Source: DASQJL01 sp035689165
Lineage (GTDB): Bacteria > Eisenbacteria > RBG-16-71-46 > SZUA-252
Direction: 5' to 3'
Assembly: GCA_035689165.1 (NCBI GenBank)
Contig: DASSLZ010000168.1
Coordinates: 1 to 26,297 of the forward strand
Length of the DNA stretch: 26,297 bases
Part shown: positions 5,982 to 12,899 of the stretch, one piece after another
How positions within the stretch are numbered: position 1 is the first letter of the stretch
Layout: every line of letters begins with the position of its first letter
Program-made: the position numbers and the translations under genes
Notes under the pieces: generated by a model
The model's database searches: none
What the model saw: only the letters and a program-made list of their open reading frames with translations
Told to the model about the DNA's origin: nothing

Positions 5982-8693
5982 TCACTTGAGAATCGTGACG
6001 CGCGCGTCCTGATGCCACGACCCCGACTCCATCCGGGCGAAGTACGTGCCCGAGGCGACGGTGCGGCCGGCCACATCCCGCCCATCCCACAGCGTCGTGT
6101 GCGGCCCGGCTTCCATCACCTTGCCGTCCACCAGGGTCCGCACGAGGCGGCCCGTTACATCGAAGATGTTCAGGCGGACCGCCGCATTCCCGGCGTTCCG
6201 CGGAATCACGAAGAGGAACTTCGCGACCGGGTTGGCCGGGTTGGGGCCGCTGTTGGCGAAGAAGAACTGATCGGGATCGATGGTCCGGCCCGCGATCCGC
6301 GCCGCCGCGGCAGGCGGCGTCGTGACCGAAGCGCTCAACACGTACGTCTGCGGCACGCGCACCTGCGGCACCGGATTCGTGAGCGTCGAGCTGCGGAAGT
6401 CGGTCACCTGGACGGTGAACTTCCGCGCGTTCTTCGAATTCCCCGGGTTCGGCGGCGCCGTGAAGACGACGCGCGGGTTCAGCCCCGTGAAGTCGTCGTT
6501 GAACGCGACCACGTCGCCGTTCGAATCGTAGAGGAACATGACCAGGTCGGTGTTGTTGCGGCCGTCCTGGCCCGTCGCCGTGGCGCTCGCGTCGATGATG
6601 TCACCCGGCTTGGCCAGGACCGAGTAGAAGTCCTGATCGCCGGCGGGCGAGTAGGTCTCGGCCCGGTTGGTGACGTTCCCCGGAAGCACCTTGGCCTCGT
6701 TCAAGCGGCCGTTCGGCTCGTCCGCGTCCTCGTTCAGGGCGAGGATCGTGACCGCCGACTGGAGGCTGCGGTGTCCGTTCTTGTCGAGCGACTGGGACGA
6801 CCAGATCGTCGCTCCACCCGTGCTCGGCGGCGACGGCGAGAGGTGGAACGCGGCCGCGCCCGCGCCGGCCGTGTCGCGGTCGGCGTAGGCGAAGGGACTG
6901 CGCTGAATCAGGAAGGTCTGATCCACCGAATTCTGCGGCAGGTCGAAGCCGTCGGCGCGCCTGTTGGCCGATCCGACGTAGGTGAACTCGGTCTGCGTGG
7001 CGCGGCGGTTGGCGCCGAGGCCGGTCGGGGCCACGATCGGCACCGCGTTCGGATCGGGAAGCTGGCACGTCATGTCGACCGCGAGATTGCGGTCGATCAG
7101 CACGCCCGACGCCCCGCTGAGCTGGACCGAGTACGAGTTGGCGAACAGCCCCTTCTCCAGCGTCGTGAAATCGGCGCGGATGAACGGGAAGTTGTTCGGG
7201 AAGCCCGGCGTCGCCGCCTGGCTCGGGAACCGGATCACCCAGAAGAAGGTCTGGTTCGGGGTGTTCACCGGCATGTTGAGCGGAACGACGTTGTTTCCGT
7301 TCGGATTCCCCGCGTAGAGGGTCTGGACGAAGAGCGGGTTGGCGAGATCAGGACCGCCGGTTACCAGGCTCATTGGGCAGAGCAGAATCTGCGGGAAGAG
7401 CGCCGGGACGCCGTTGAACGTGAAGCTCGGGAAGCTGACGTTCGCGATCGTGTAGGGACCCTCGAACGGAGGATCGAAGCGAACCGCGAGATAGGCGTTA
7501 TTCGCGAACGTGACGATGTTCTCGAAGGCGCCGTGCTGCGCGATGATCACGCGACCCGGGAAGGTGTTCGAGATGAAGTTCACGCCCGGGGTATTCGTAC
7601 CGGCGTTCACCGTCACCGGATCGAAGCTGTTCGCGAGGTCGGTGAAGCCGTTCCCGCTCTCATTGGCGCCGTTCCAGAACTCCGGCTCGAAGCCGATGTC
7701 GAGGCCGTTGTACGGACCGCCGATGTTGGCGTCGGCCGCGATGGTGTTCACCCCGTCGAGCGGCACGATCCGCACGGCGTAGGAGCCCGGAGGCAGGCCG
7801 TGAATCGTGTACTCGCCCTGGCCGTTCCGGAGCGTCAGCTCACCCGAGATGGCACTGATCGAGTGGGCCGCGTCCGGCACCGCGAGGTTGTAGGCCTCGA
7901 CGTGCGCGCCGAAGAGGGCCAGGTTGTTGAAGCCGTTCAGGACCGTGCCGCTGATCGTCCCGGTCGTGGCGTTGAAGTCCACGCCGTCGGCCGAGAGTCC
8001 GCGATCCGCCGACTCCGGAAAGATCGTGGAGATTCCGGCCCGGTCGTCCAGCTCCAGGGTGCGCTGGCTGATGTCGTTCGAGATGAACGGCACCATGGTC
8101 GCGCCCGCGACGCTGGTGTGATCGAGGCCGAAGTAGTGCCCGTATTCGTGGGTCACGACCGCCTGGAGATCGACGCTCGTCTGCCCGGCCGGAGCCGGCG
8201 TCAGACCCGGCGAGGAGATCGAGGAGAAGAACTCGTGGTCGTTGAACACGAGGTCCGCGTCCAGCGTGTGGCCGTTGGAAAGGTCGACCACGGAGCGGAC
8301 GAACGCGATGACGCCGCTGCCGACCGCGAAATTCGCGCCCGGCGTGTCGAAGAACATGCTGTTCTGCCCGTCGAACGCGAGCTTGGGAAGCGAATCGGTC
8401 GCCCCGAACTCGTGCGGGTTCACCGTGAAGTACGAGGTGTTGACGTTCTCCCAGTTCTTCGCCGACTGGATCACCGTCGCCAGGGCGTCGGTCGAGGAGA
8501 TGTCGGCGTTCGCGGGATTGATGACGCTGTTCAGCGGAAGCTCGGAATCGAACCAGTGCGCCTGGACGACGGGCGAGGTAGCGTCCGCCTGGCGCGCCAG
8601 ACGGATGAACGCCGCGGCCGGATTCGCCAGCGTGAGCGCGAGCGCTCCGAAGACGAGCACGGCGGCGGCGATGCGAAATCGAATCGAATTCAT
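5982..8693 (-). CDS. Secreted matrixin-like zinc metalloprotease with PPC and FlgD-like C-terminal domains
   Basis: A 903-residue exported protease. A clear signal peptide is probably cleaved after A28 (N-P-A-A-A | F-I-R). The catalytic zinc site is H-E-Y-G-H-Y-F-G-L-D-H, with H182, E183, H186 and H192, followed 8 residues later by A-T-M-V-P, the Met-turn; together they define the metzincin/matrixin type. A carboxypeptidase-regulatory-like beta domain follows (~240-310). A pre-peptidase C-terminal-like domain (~640-745) contains D-E-P-N-G-R-L-N-E-A and G-D-Q-D-F-Y-S-V. The last ~85 residues are an FlgD-like sorting domain with D-V-T-G-R-L-V-R-T-L, W-D-G-R-D and A-S-G-T-Y-F-A-R. ATG 8693 has GGAGGAG 8 nt upstream. 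It starts 16 nt after the small secreted protein's stop, so the two are almost certainly cotranscribed. The likely role is extracellular protein degradation; the target is unknown. Confidence 0.92.
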   Translation of the reverse strand: MNSIRFRIAAAVLVFGALALTLANPAAAFIRLARQADATSPVVQAHWFDSELPLNSVINPANADISSTDALATVIQSAKNWENVNTSYFTVNPHEFGATDSLPKLAFDGQNSMFFDTPGANFAVGSGVIAFVRSVVDLSNGHTLDADLVFNDHEFFSSISSPGLTPAPAGQTSVDLQAVVTHEYGHYFGLDHTSVAGATMVPFISNDISQRTLELDDRAGISTIFPESADRGLSADGVDFNATTGTISGTVLNGFNNLALFGAHVEAYNLAVPDAAHSISAISGELTLRNGQGEYTIHGLPPGSYAVRIVPLDGVNTIAADANIGGPYNGLDIGFEPEFWNGANESGNGFTDLANSFDPVTVNAGTNTPGVNFISNTFPGRVIIAQHGAFENIVTFANNAYLAVRFDPPFEGPYTIANVSFPSFTFNGVPALFPQILLCPMSLVTGGPDLANPLFVQTLYAGNPNGNNVVPLNMPVNTPNQTFFWVIRFPSQAATPGFPNNFPFIRADFTTLEKGLFANSYSVQLSGASGVLIDRNLAVDMTCQLPDPNAVPIVAPTGLGANRRATQTEFTYVGSANRRADGFDLPQNSVDQTFLIQRSPFAYADRDTAGAGAAAFHLSPSPPSTGGATIWSSQSLDKNGHRSLQSAVTILALNEDADEPNGRLNEAKVLPGNVTNRAETYSPAGDQDFYSVLAKPGDIIDASATATGQDGRNNTDLVMFLYDSNGDVVAFNDDFTGLNPRVVFTAPPNPGNSKNARKFTVQVTDFRSSTLTNPVPQVRVPQTYVLSASVTTPPAAAARIAGRTIDPDQFFFANSGPNPANPVAKFLFVIPRNAGNAAVRLNIFDVTGRLVRTLVDGKVMEAGPHTTLWDGRDVAGRTVASGTYFARMESGSWHQDARVTILK

Positions 8694-8709
8694 GGTCGTC
8701 GCTCCTCCG

Positions 8710-9306
8710 TTACTCGTTGGGGACCGTGGGGTCGATCTGGATCTTGCCGGCTTCGTCGAGATTGGTGCGGACGCCGTCGAGCAGCGCCTGGAGCGGCATG
8801 TCGGCCGTCTTGCCAGGCTCGAACGCCTTGCCGGACGCGTCGATCAGCGACGTGCCTTCCAGCTCGTTGCGGACGCGCTTGGTTCCGTTCTGATCCTGCG
8901 ACACCGTGTACTTGCCCTGCTGGAGTCCCATGATCCAGGGATACCCGGCCTTGTCGTTCTGCGACAGAAATACGACGACCTCCTCCCCCTTCTTGAAGGT
9001 CGGCATGCCGGGGACGATCGACGCGATGTTGTCCACCACGCCGCCCAGCTGGCGGATGGTGATCACGTCGTCCTTGCGGGATCCCTTCACCGGGTCGAGC
9101 ACGCGAAGGGTGACGTAGGTGTAGATCTCCTTGTTCGCGTCATAGCGGGCGACCTGGTCCTCGACGCGCGCGACGACCACGGCGTTGGACTTGAGGGCCA
9201 GATCCTTGAGGGACATCTTGGTGACGGTGGTGGCGTGCGCGGTGCTCGTGCCCACGAGGGCGAGAGCGGCGAACGCGACCATGGCCAAACGGCTTGCGCG
9301 ATTCAT
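8710..9306 (-). CDS. Small secreted protein paired with the matrixin-like protease
   Basis: A 198-residue protein with a signal peptide (cleavage probably after A25, A-H-A | T-T-V). The mature part begins M-S-L-K-D-L-A-L-K-S-N-A-V-V-V-A-R-V. It continues with Y-T-Y-V-T-L-R-V-L-D-P-V-K-G-S, V-T/I-I-R-Q-L-G-G-V-V-D and P-G-M-P-T-F-K-K-G-E-E-V-V-V-F-L. From memory, similar small beta-rich exported proteins sit next to matrixin-type proteases in related genomes; they may be inhibitors, chaperones or partners, but no function is established here. The ATG at 9306 is preferred over an upstream in-frame start at 9402 because AGGAGA lies 6 nt before it and the signal peptide starts there. It is first in a three-gene minus-strand operon behind a consensus sigma-70 promoter. 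Confidence 0.82.
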   Translation of the reverse strand: MNRASRLAMVAFAALALVGTSTAHATTVTKMSLKDLALKSNAVVVARVEDQVARYDANKEIYTYVTLRVLDPVKGSRKDDVITIRQLGGVVDNIASIVPGMPTFKKGEEVVVFLSQNDKAGYPWIMGLQQGKYTVSQDQNGTKRVRNELEGTSLIDASGKAFEPGKTADMPLQALLDGVRTNLDEAGKIQIDPTVPNE

Positions 9307-9531
9307 CGCTTGTCTCCTGCGGTGACTCCTTGCGGCGCCGGGACGGATGCGATCCCCGCGCGTCGCGTGAGATGAAGCGCATGGGAACTGCGGACGGAAC
9401 AATGCGGGTAACGGTGTCTGTGCCGGCTCTCACCCCCCTAGCATCCGGCCCAGGCGGGCCGGCATCGGCTGCGAACCCCGTTGCGGAGGCGGAGGCTCCC
9501 GGGCGGCAGGGCGCCGCGCGTGGAAGCGCGC

Positions 9532-9541
9532 CGAATATTCG
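9532..9541. promoter_or_regulatory. Palindrome CGAATATTCG just downstream of the predicted start site
   Basis: A perfect 10-bp palindrome centred about 12 nt downstream of the transcription start predicted from the -10 box at 9555-9560. That is a natural place for a repressor operator. It is AT-rich in a very GC-rich setting. Assignment as an operator is inference. Confidence 0.35.
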
Positions 9542-9554
9542 ACGAGAAGGCGTA

Positions 9555-9583
9555 ATTATACCATTTTGAATGCTTTATGTCAA
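9555..9583 (-). promoter_or_regulatory. Full-consensus sigma-70 promoter for the secreted protease operon
   Basis: On the minus strand TTGACA (9578-9583) and TATAAT (9555-9560) are separated by exactly 17 bp (9561-9577). All 12 hexamer bases match consensus, and the spacer is AT-rich. It points toward the gene at 8710-9306, the first of the secretion operon. Confidence 0.88.
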
Positions 9584-9626
9584 CAGGGTGATTTGGCCCG
9601 ACGCCGCCGTCAGCCCCCTGAGGAGC

Positions 9627-10529
9627 TTAGAGGGGCCAGGCCGCGATTCGGATGGAACGCCCTCCCGAAGGGTCGGACAGGGAGAAGTCGGCGGTCCCAT
9701 CGGCGTCCAGCCGGTCGGTCGACAGGTAGCCCATCCCAAGGCCCTCGCCGGTGCCGGGCTCGGGCGCCGCGCTGGTGAGGAATCCGGCCGGCGAACCCCC
9801 GGCCAGGATCGGAGTCCCCTTGGCGGGGGCCGAGCCCGGCCAGGGAAAGCGGAAGCCGGCGCGGCGGCGGCGGACCTGGCCGCGGTTCGACGTTCGCGCC
9901 ACGACCTCCTGCCCGACGTAGCACCCCTTGGTGAAGGAGATCGCGCCGGGCAGGTCGAGCTCGGTGGCGATGCGGTCCAGGTCGAAGTCGGCGCCCGCGA
10001 CGGGGATTCCCGCCGCGATCCGCCACGCGTCCGCCGCCTCGCGCGCGGCGAAGGCCGGCAGCGCCGTAGCGGCGGGCAGAAACAGGAACGAAAGCGGCGC
10101 ACCGGCAATAGCCGTCGCGCCCGCCGCCCGCCCCGCCAGCGAAGCCAGGAGACCGCTCCGGTTCGGACCGGCGACGCCGACGAGGCGCGGCGTTGTGGCC
10201 GGACCCTCGAATTCCACATCCTCCATGATCCGGAACCGCTCCAGGTGCGGGCGCAGTGCTTCGGCCGAGGCAGCGTCCGCCAGGACCCACGCGTCGGCAC
10301 CCGAGGCCGCCACGGCGACCCATGCGTGCGCGACCGGACGTCCCTTCTCCGTCAGGAACAGGGTCTCGGCCGCGCGCTCGGGGCCCGCGGCGTCGAGGTC
10401 CTGGGACGCGGTGCCTTGGAGGAACTCGCGCGTGTCGGCGCCGGAGAGCCGAAGGACGCGCCAGTCGCCCAGGTCCAGCGCGGCCGCATCCTCTCGGAGG
10501 GCTCGGTAATCGTCGGCGGGGGATGGCAT
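9627..10529 (-). CDS. ygfZ: YgfZ/GcvT-family folate-binding protein (Fe-S cluster biogenesis factor)
   Basis: A 300-residue protein with the family signature K-G-C-Y-V-G-Q-E (K201-E208, cysteine C203), preceded by L-P-G-A-I-S-F-T. The N-terminal part has V-L-R-L-S-G-A-D-T-R-E-F-L-Q-G, typical of the folate-binding aminomethyltransferase fold. YgfZ family members help maintain or repair certain Fe-S enzymes in a folate-dependent way and lack the glycine-cleavage reaction of GcvT. Length fits (E. coli YgfZ is about 326 residues). ATG 10529 has no Shine-Dalgarno, but TATTCT ends 7 nt upstream. It is divergent from arsR. The consensus promoter of the protease operon starts 44 nt beyond its stop codon. 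Confidence 0.9.
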   Translation of the reverse strand: MPSPADDYRALREDAAALDLGDWRVLRLSGADTREFLQGTASQDLDAAGPERAAETLFLTEKGRPVAHAWVAVAASGADAWVLADAASAEALRPHLERFRIMEDVEFEGPATTPRLVGVAGPNRSGLLASLAGRAAGATAIAGAPLSFLFLPAATALPAFAAREAADAWRIAAGIPVAGADFDLDRIATELDLPGAISFTKGCYVGQEVVARTSNRGQVRRRRAGFRFPWPGSAPAKGTPILAGGSPAGFLTSAAPEPGTGEGLGMGYLSTDRLDADGTADFSLSDPSGGRSIRIAAWPL

Positions 10530-10536
10530 GGCACGA

Positions 10537-10542
10537 AGAATA
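10537..10542 (-). promoter_or_regulatory. Candidate leaderless -10 box (TATTCT) for ygfZ
   Basis: TATTCT on the minus strand ends 7 nt before the ATG at 10529. There is no good -35 match at 17 bp and no Shine-Dalgarno sequence between the box and the start codon. Confidence 0.45.
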
Positions 10543-10562
10543 GCACCCCCGAAAGAAGGTCC

Positions 10563-10591
10563 TTGACGCGGGCGCCACTAAATCGTATATT
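10563..10591 (+). promoter_or_regulatory. Sigma-70 promoter of the arsR-arsM operon
   Basis: TTGACG (10563-10568) and TATATT (10586-10591) are separated by 17 bp. Each hexamer matches 5 of 6 consensus positions. The predicted start is near 10598, giving a short leader before arsR. The -10 box is embedded in the inverted repeat 10581-10598. Confidence 0.8.
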
Positions 10592-10598
10592 TACGATT
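10581..10598. promoter_or_regulatory. Probable ArsR operator overlapping the -10 box
   Basis: Perfect 7-bp arms AATCGTA and TACGATT flank TATT, an 18-bp dyad covering the -10 hexamer. A third related half-site (AACGATA) follows at 10599-10605. Its position would let a bound ArsR dimer block RNA polymerase, the usual autoregulation of this family, with release when As(III) binds. Confidence 0.75.
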
Positions 10599-10621
10599 AA
10601 CGATATGCGAGAGGAGGCCCG

Positions 10622-10984
10622 ATGAAGTCCATAACACTCACGCCGGCCGGAAGGCGCCCGTTGCCCCGCTCGCGCCGCACGGGAGCTCCCCTGGACGTGG
10701 AGCTGGCGCGCCTGGCGAAAGCGCTGGGCCACCCGGCCCGGGTCGCCATCGTGCGGCTGTTGCTGGGAAAGAAGGAGTGCGTCTGCGGCGACATCGTCGA
10801 CCGGCTGCCGCTCGCCCAGGCCACGGTGTCGCAGCACCTCAAGGTTCTCAAGGATGCGGGCTGGATTCAGGGAAGCATCGACGGTCCGCGCGTCTGCTAC
10901 TGCGCCCGTCCCGAGACGGGCCGCAAATTCCTGGAGCTGGCGCAAGCGCTGGCGGCCCGGGAGGAGGAAGGAGAAACGTCATGA
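10622..10984 (+). CDS. arsR: ArsR/SmtB-family metal(loid)-responsive repressor
   Basis: A 120-residue winged-helix regulator. Residues 26-50 (V-E-L-A-R-L-A-K-A-L-G-H-P-A-R) form the typical ArsR N-terminal helix. E-C-V-C-G (C53, C55) sits at the alpha3-type metal-binding site, as in As(III)-sensing ArsR proteins. L-A-Q-A-T-V-S-Q-H-L-K-V-L (about 64-76) is the recognition helix. A second pair, C92 and C94 (V-C-Y-C), lies in the wing and might add ligands. ATG 10622 has GAGGAG 5 nt upstream. Its ORF overlaps arsM by 4 nt (ATGA), so the two are translationally coupled. The operator on its own promoter indicates autorepression. Arsenic as inducer is inferred from the arsM partner. Confidence 0.93.
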   Translation: MKSITLTPAGRRPLPRSRRTGAPLDVELARLAKALGHPARVAIVRLLLGKKECVCGDIVDRLPLAQATVSQHLKVLKDAGWIQGSIDGPRVCYCARPETGRKFLELAQALAAREEEGETS

Positions 10985-11784
10985 GCGCCACGAACGACAT
11001 TCGCGACACGGTGCGGGAACGCTACGGAGCGCTGGCCGAGGGAGCCGACTGCGGCTGCGGATGCTCCTCGGGAACGGTCTCCTGCTGCTCCACCGATTCC
11101 CAGGCCATGGCCACGCTGGGCTACACCGCCGAACAGCTCGCCGCAATCCCGGAGGGCGCGAACCTCGGACTGGGATGCGGCAATCCGCTGGCGCACGCCG
11201 CCGTGAAGCCGGGCGAGACGGTGCTCGATCTGGGATCGGGTGCCGGCATCGACGCCTTCCTCGCCGCGCGCGAAGTAGGGGCGGAGGGCCGCGTGATCGG
11301 CGTCGACATGACGCCCTCCATGATCTCCCGCGCGCGGGAGAACGCGGCGAAGGGCGACTATCGGAACGTGGAGTTCCGCCTGGGCGAGATCGAGAACCTG
11401 CCCGTGGCCGACGGCTCGGTGGACGTGATCATCTCGAACTGCGTCATCAACCTGTCCCCCGACAAGCCGCGCGTCTTCGCCGAGGCGTTCCGCGCGCTCA
11501 AGCCGGGCGGCCGTCTCGTCGTGAGCGACCTCGTGCTGACGCGGCCGATTCCCGACGCGGTCCGGAAATCGATCGAGGCCTACGTCGGGTGCATCGCCGG
11601 CGCCTCCTCGCGCGAGGACTACCTCCGGCTGGTGCGGGAGGGCGGATTCGACGACGTGACCGTGCTCGAGGAGCGGGGCTACGGACAGGACGGCCCTCTC
11701 CCGACCGTGGTGATCGAAGAGAGGGCCTGGGACGCCGTCGCGTCCGTGAAGGTGCGTGGGGTGAAGCCGCCGAACCGTACCTAG
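10981..11784 (+). CDS. arsM: Arsenite S-adenosylmethionine methyltransferase
   Basis: A 267-residue cytoplasmic enzyme that methylates As(III) to mono-, di- and trimethyl forms. The SAM site is V-L-D-L-G-S-G-A-G-I-D (81-91), with G-V-D-M (107-110) following. All three cysteines needed for arsenite binding in ArsM are present: C66 in L-G-L-G-C-G-N-P, C154 in S-N-C-V-I-N-L, and C204 in V-G-C-I-A-G-A. The N-terminus carries five extra cysteines (C24, C26, C28, C35, C36). AAGGAG lies before the ATG, which overlaps the arsR stop by 4 nt. No arsB/acr3, arsC or arsP gene is nearby, so this looks like a detoxification-by-methylation unit. Its TAG stop directly abuts the stop codon of the convergent gene. 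Confidence 0.95.
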   Translation: MSATNDIRDTVRERYGALAEGADCGCGCSSGTVSCCSTDSQAMATLGYTAEQLAAIPEGANLGLGCGNPLAHAAVKPGETVLDLGSGAGIDAFLAAREVGAEGRVIGVDMTPSMISRARENAAKGDYRNVEFRLGEIENLPVADGSVDVIISNCVINLSPDKPRVFAEAFRALKPGGRLVVSDLVLTRPIPDAVRKSIEAYVGCIAGASSREDYLRLVREGGFDDVTVLEERGYGQDGPLPTVVIEERAWDAVASVKVRGVKPPNRT

Positions 11785-12711
11785 CTACGCGGTGGTCTTG
11801 TGCAGGACGGCGTGCTGGCCCGCGTCCCCCTCGCCGCGCGAGCGGATCCAGCGCTCCAGGCGCTCGGGCGTGCCGAGATCGACCCAGCCGCACGGAGGCA
11901 CGGCGAGGACGCGTAGATGGGCGGCGGAGCCCTGGAGCACGTCGCGCGAGAAGTCGACGTGGGGCAGCGCCTCATAGGCGCGCTCCAGGGCCGCGCGATC
12001 GGGCACCGCTCCGGGCTCCCGCTCTTCGGTGACGCGGGCCAGTGACGCCAGCAACGCCGGCGCCGCGGTCTGAAAGAGCGCGAGGAGCGCGCGTCCGCGG
12101 GCCACGACGATGAAGCTGCTGACTGACGCGCCGGAGCGGTACAGCTCCCGCGCCATGCGCGGGGTCGGCTTTTCGACGAAGGAGACGATCGGGCGGGTCC
12201 CGTCCTCTTCCGCCTCGCCTCCGACGATCCATCCGTAATCGGGATCGGGACCTTGGGGGGCCATGCCCAGGACCACGACGCGGCGGCCGCGCTCCACGAC
12301 GGAGACGGCGCGCGCGAGCGAGGACGCCAGCGTCGACTCGTCGGCGACGTACTGATCGGCGGGAAGAACGACCACCACCGCGTCGCGGCTCTTGCGGAGG
12401 ACGCGCAGCAGCGGGAGCAGGATCCCAGCCCCGGTGCCCCGGTTCGCCGGCTGCACCATCATGCCGGGGATCATCGAGCCCGGGACCAGGTCCCCCCACC
12501 ATTCGCGATGGTGCGCGGCGACGACGGTGACGATGTGAGCGGGCCGGGTGAGCCGCTTGGCCCGATCGAACGCCCATCGAAGCATCGGCCCCGCGTCTCC
12601 GGGCGCCCAGTATTGCTTGGGAAGCGGCCGTCCACGGCCATCCATGGTCAGGCGGCGGACGCGTTCTCCATCACCGGCAGCCAGGATGATCGCCCATCGA
12701 CGCGAGGCCAT
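11785..12711 (-). CDS. Sugar-phosphate nucleotidyltransferase (mannose-1-phosphate guanylyltransferase-like)
   Basis: A protein of about 308 residues with the nucleotidyltransferase fold. W-A-I-I-L-A-A-G-D-G-E-R-V-R-R-L-T is the nucleotide-binding loop at the N-terminus. P-A-N-R-G-T-G-A-G-I-L (roughly residue 90), V-V-L-P-A-D-Q-Y (about 115) and S-F-V-E-K-P (about 180) follow the pattern of GDP-mannose pyrophosphorylases, which make GDP-mannose from mannose 1-phosphate and GTP. The C-terminus has W-V-D-L-G-T-P-E-R-L. It lacks the long C-terminal isomerase domain, and sugar specificity is not certain. ATG 12711 is chosen since AGGGG lies about 9 nt upstream; an in-frame GTG at 12723 is the alternative. 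Its stop codon (11785-11787) touches the arsM stop with no gap. Confidence 0.82.
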   Translation of the reverse strand: MASRRWAIILAAGDGERVRRLTMDGRGRPLPKQYWAPGDAGPMLRWAFDRAKRLTRPAHIVTVVAAHHREWWGDLVPGSMIPGMMVQPANRGTGAGILLPLLRVLRKSRDAVVVVLPADQYVADESTLASSLARAVSVVERGRRVVVLGMAPQGPDPDYGWIVGGEAEEDGTRPIVSFVEKPTPRMARELYRSGASVSSFIVVARGRALLALFQTAAPALLASLARVTEEREPGAVPDRAALERAYEALPHVDFSRDVLQGSAAHLRVLAVPPCGWVDLGTPERLERWIRSRGEGDAGQHAVLHKTTA

Positions 12712-12842
12712 ATTCCGCGACACCCCCTACACCACGAAGTTGACGCTCGGGGAGAATGCAGAAGCCATGCCGCAAGGGGTGGGCCCATGGCGTGGGACGG
12801 AAGCGGGGTGCGGCAACGGGCTTAGAGTGTGTCGCGGTCGCT

Positions 12843-12867
12843 CCGCGCGCGCGCTGCGCGCGCGCGG
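12843..12867. repeat. Perfect 11-bp alternating CG hairpin downstream of apt
   Basis: CCGCGCGCGCG (12843-12853) and CGCGCGCGCGG (12857-12867) pair perfectly around a 3-nt loop. It lies 33 nt past the apt stop, so it may terminate apt transcription, although no U-tract follows. The strict purine-pyrimidine alternation is also a classic Z-DNA-prone sequence. The rest of the 12724-12899 gap shows no gene. Confidence 0.6.
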
Positions 12868-12899
12868 ACGACTGCCAGACTGTCAGGGAAAACGGGCCG

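Larger units (their letters stand above)
9307..9626 (-). other. 320-nt non-coding leader and promoter region of the protease operon
   Basis: No gene was found here. It holds the promoter at 9555-9583, a predicted start of transcription near 9548, and a ~240-nt 5' leader. The leader contains a perfect palindrome CGAATATTCG (9532-9541) and a hairpin CCGGCCC/GGGCCGG with a 4-nt loop (9445-9462). I could not match the leader to any riboswitch family I know. Confidence 0.55.

Noticed and set aside
5406..8933. Plus-strand open frame of about 1175 codons
   Set aside because: It is antisense to two well-supported secreted proteins. Its translation is almost entirely Arg, Val, Asp, Glu and Gly, the normal shadow of a high-GC gene, without any recognisable domain.
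9307..9548. Known riboswitch in the long leader of the protease operon
   Set aside because: I compared it by eye with conserved cores of common classes (cobalamin, TPP, SAM, c-di-GMP, glycine) and saw no match. A covariance-model scan would be decisive.
10777..10980. Longer arsM start in frame upstream of 10981
   Set aside because: The extension lies within arsR and is shadow sequence. ATG 10981 has an AAGGAG site and begins at the normal ArsM N-terminus.
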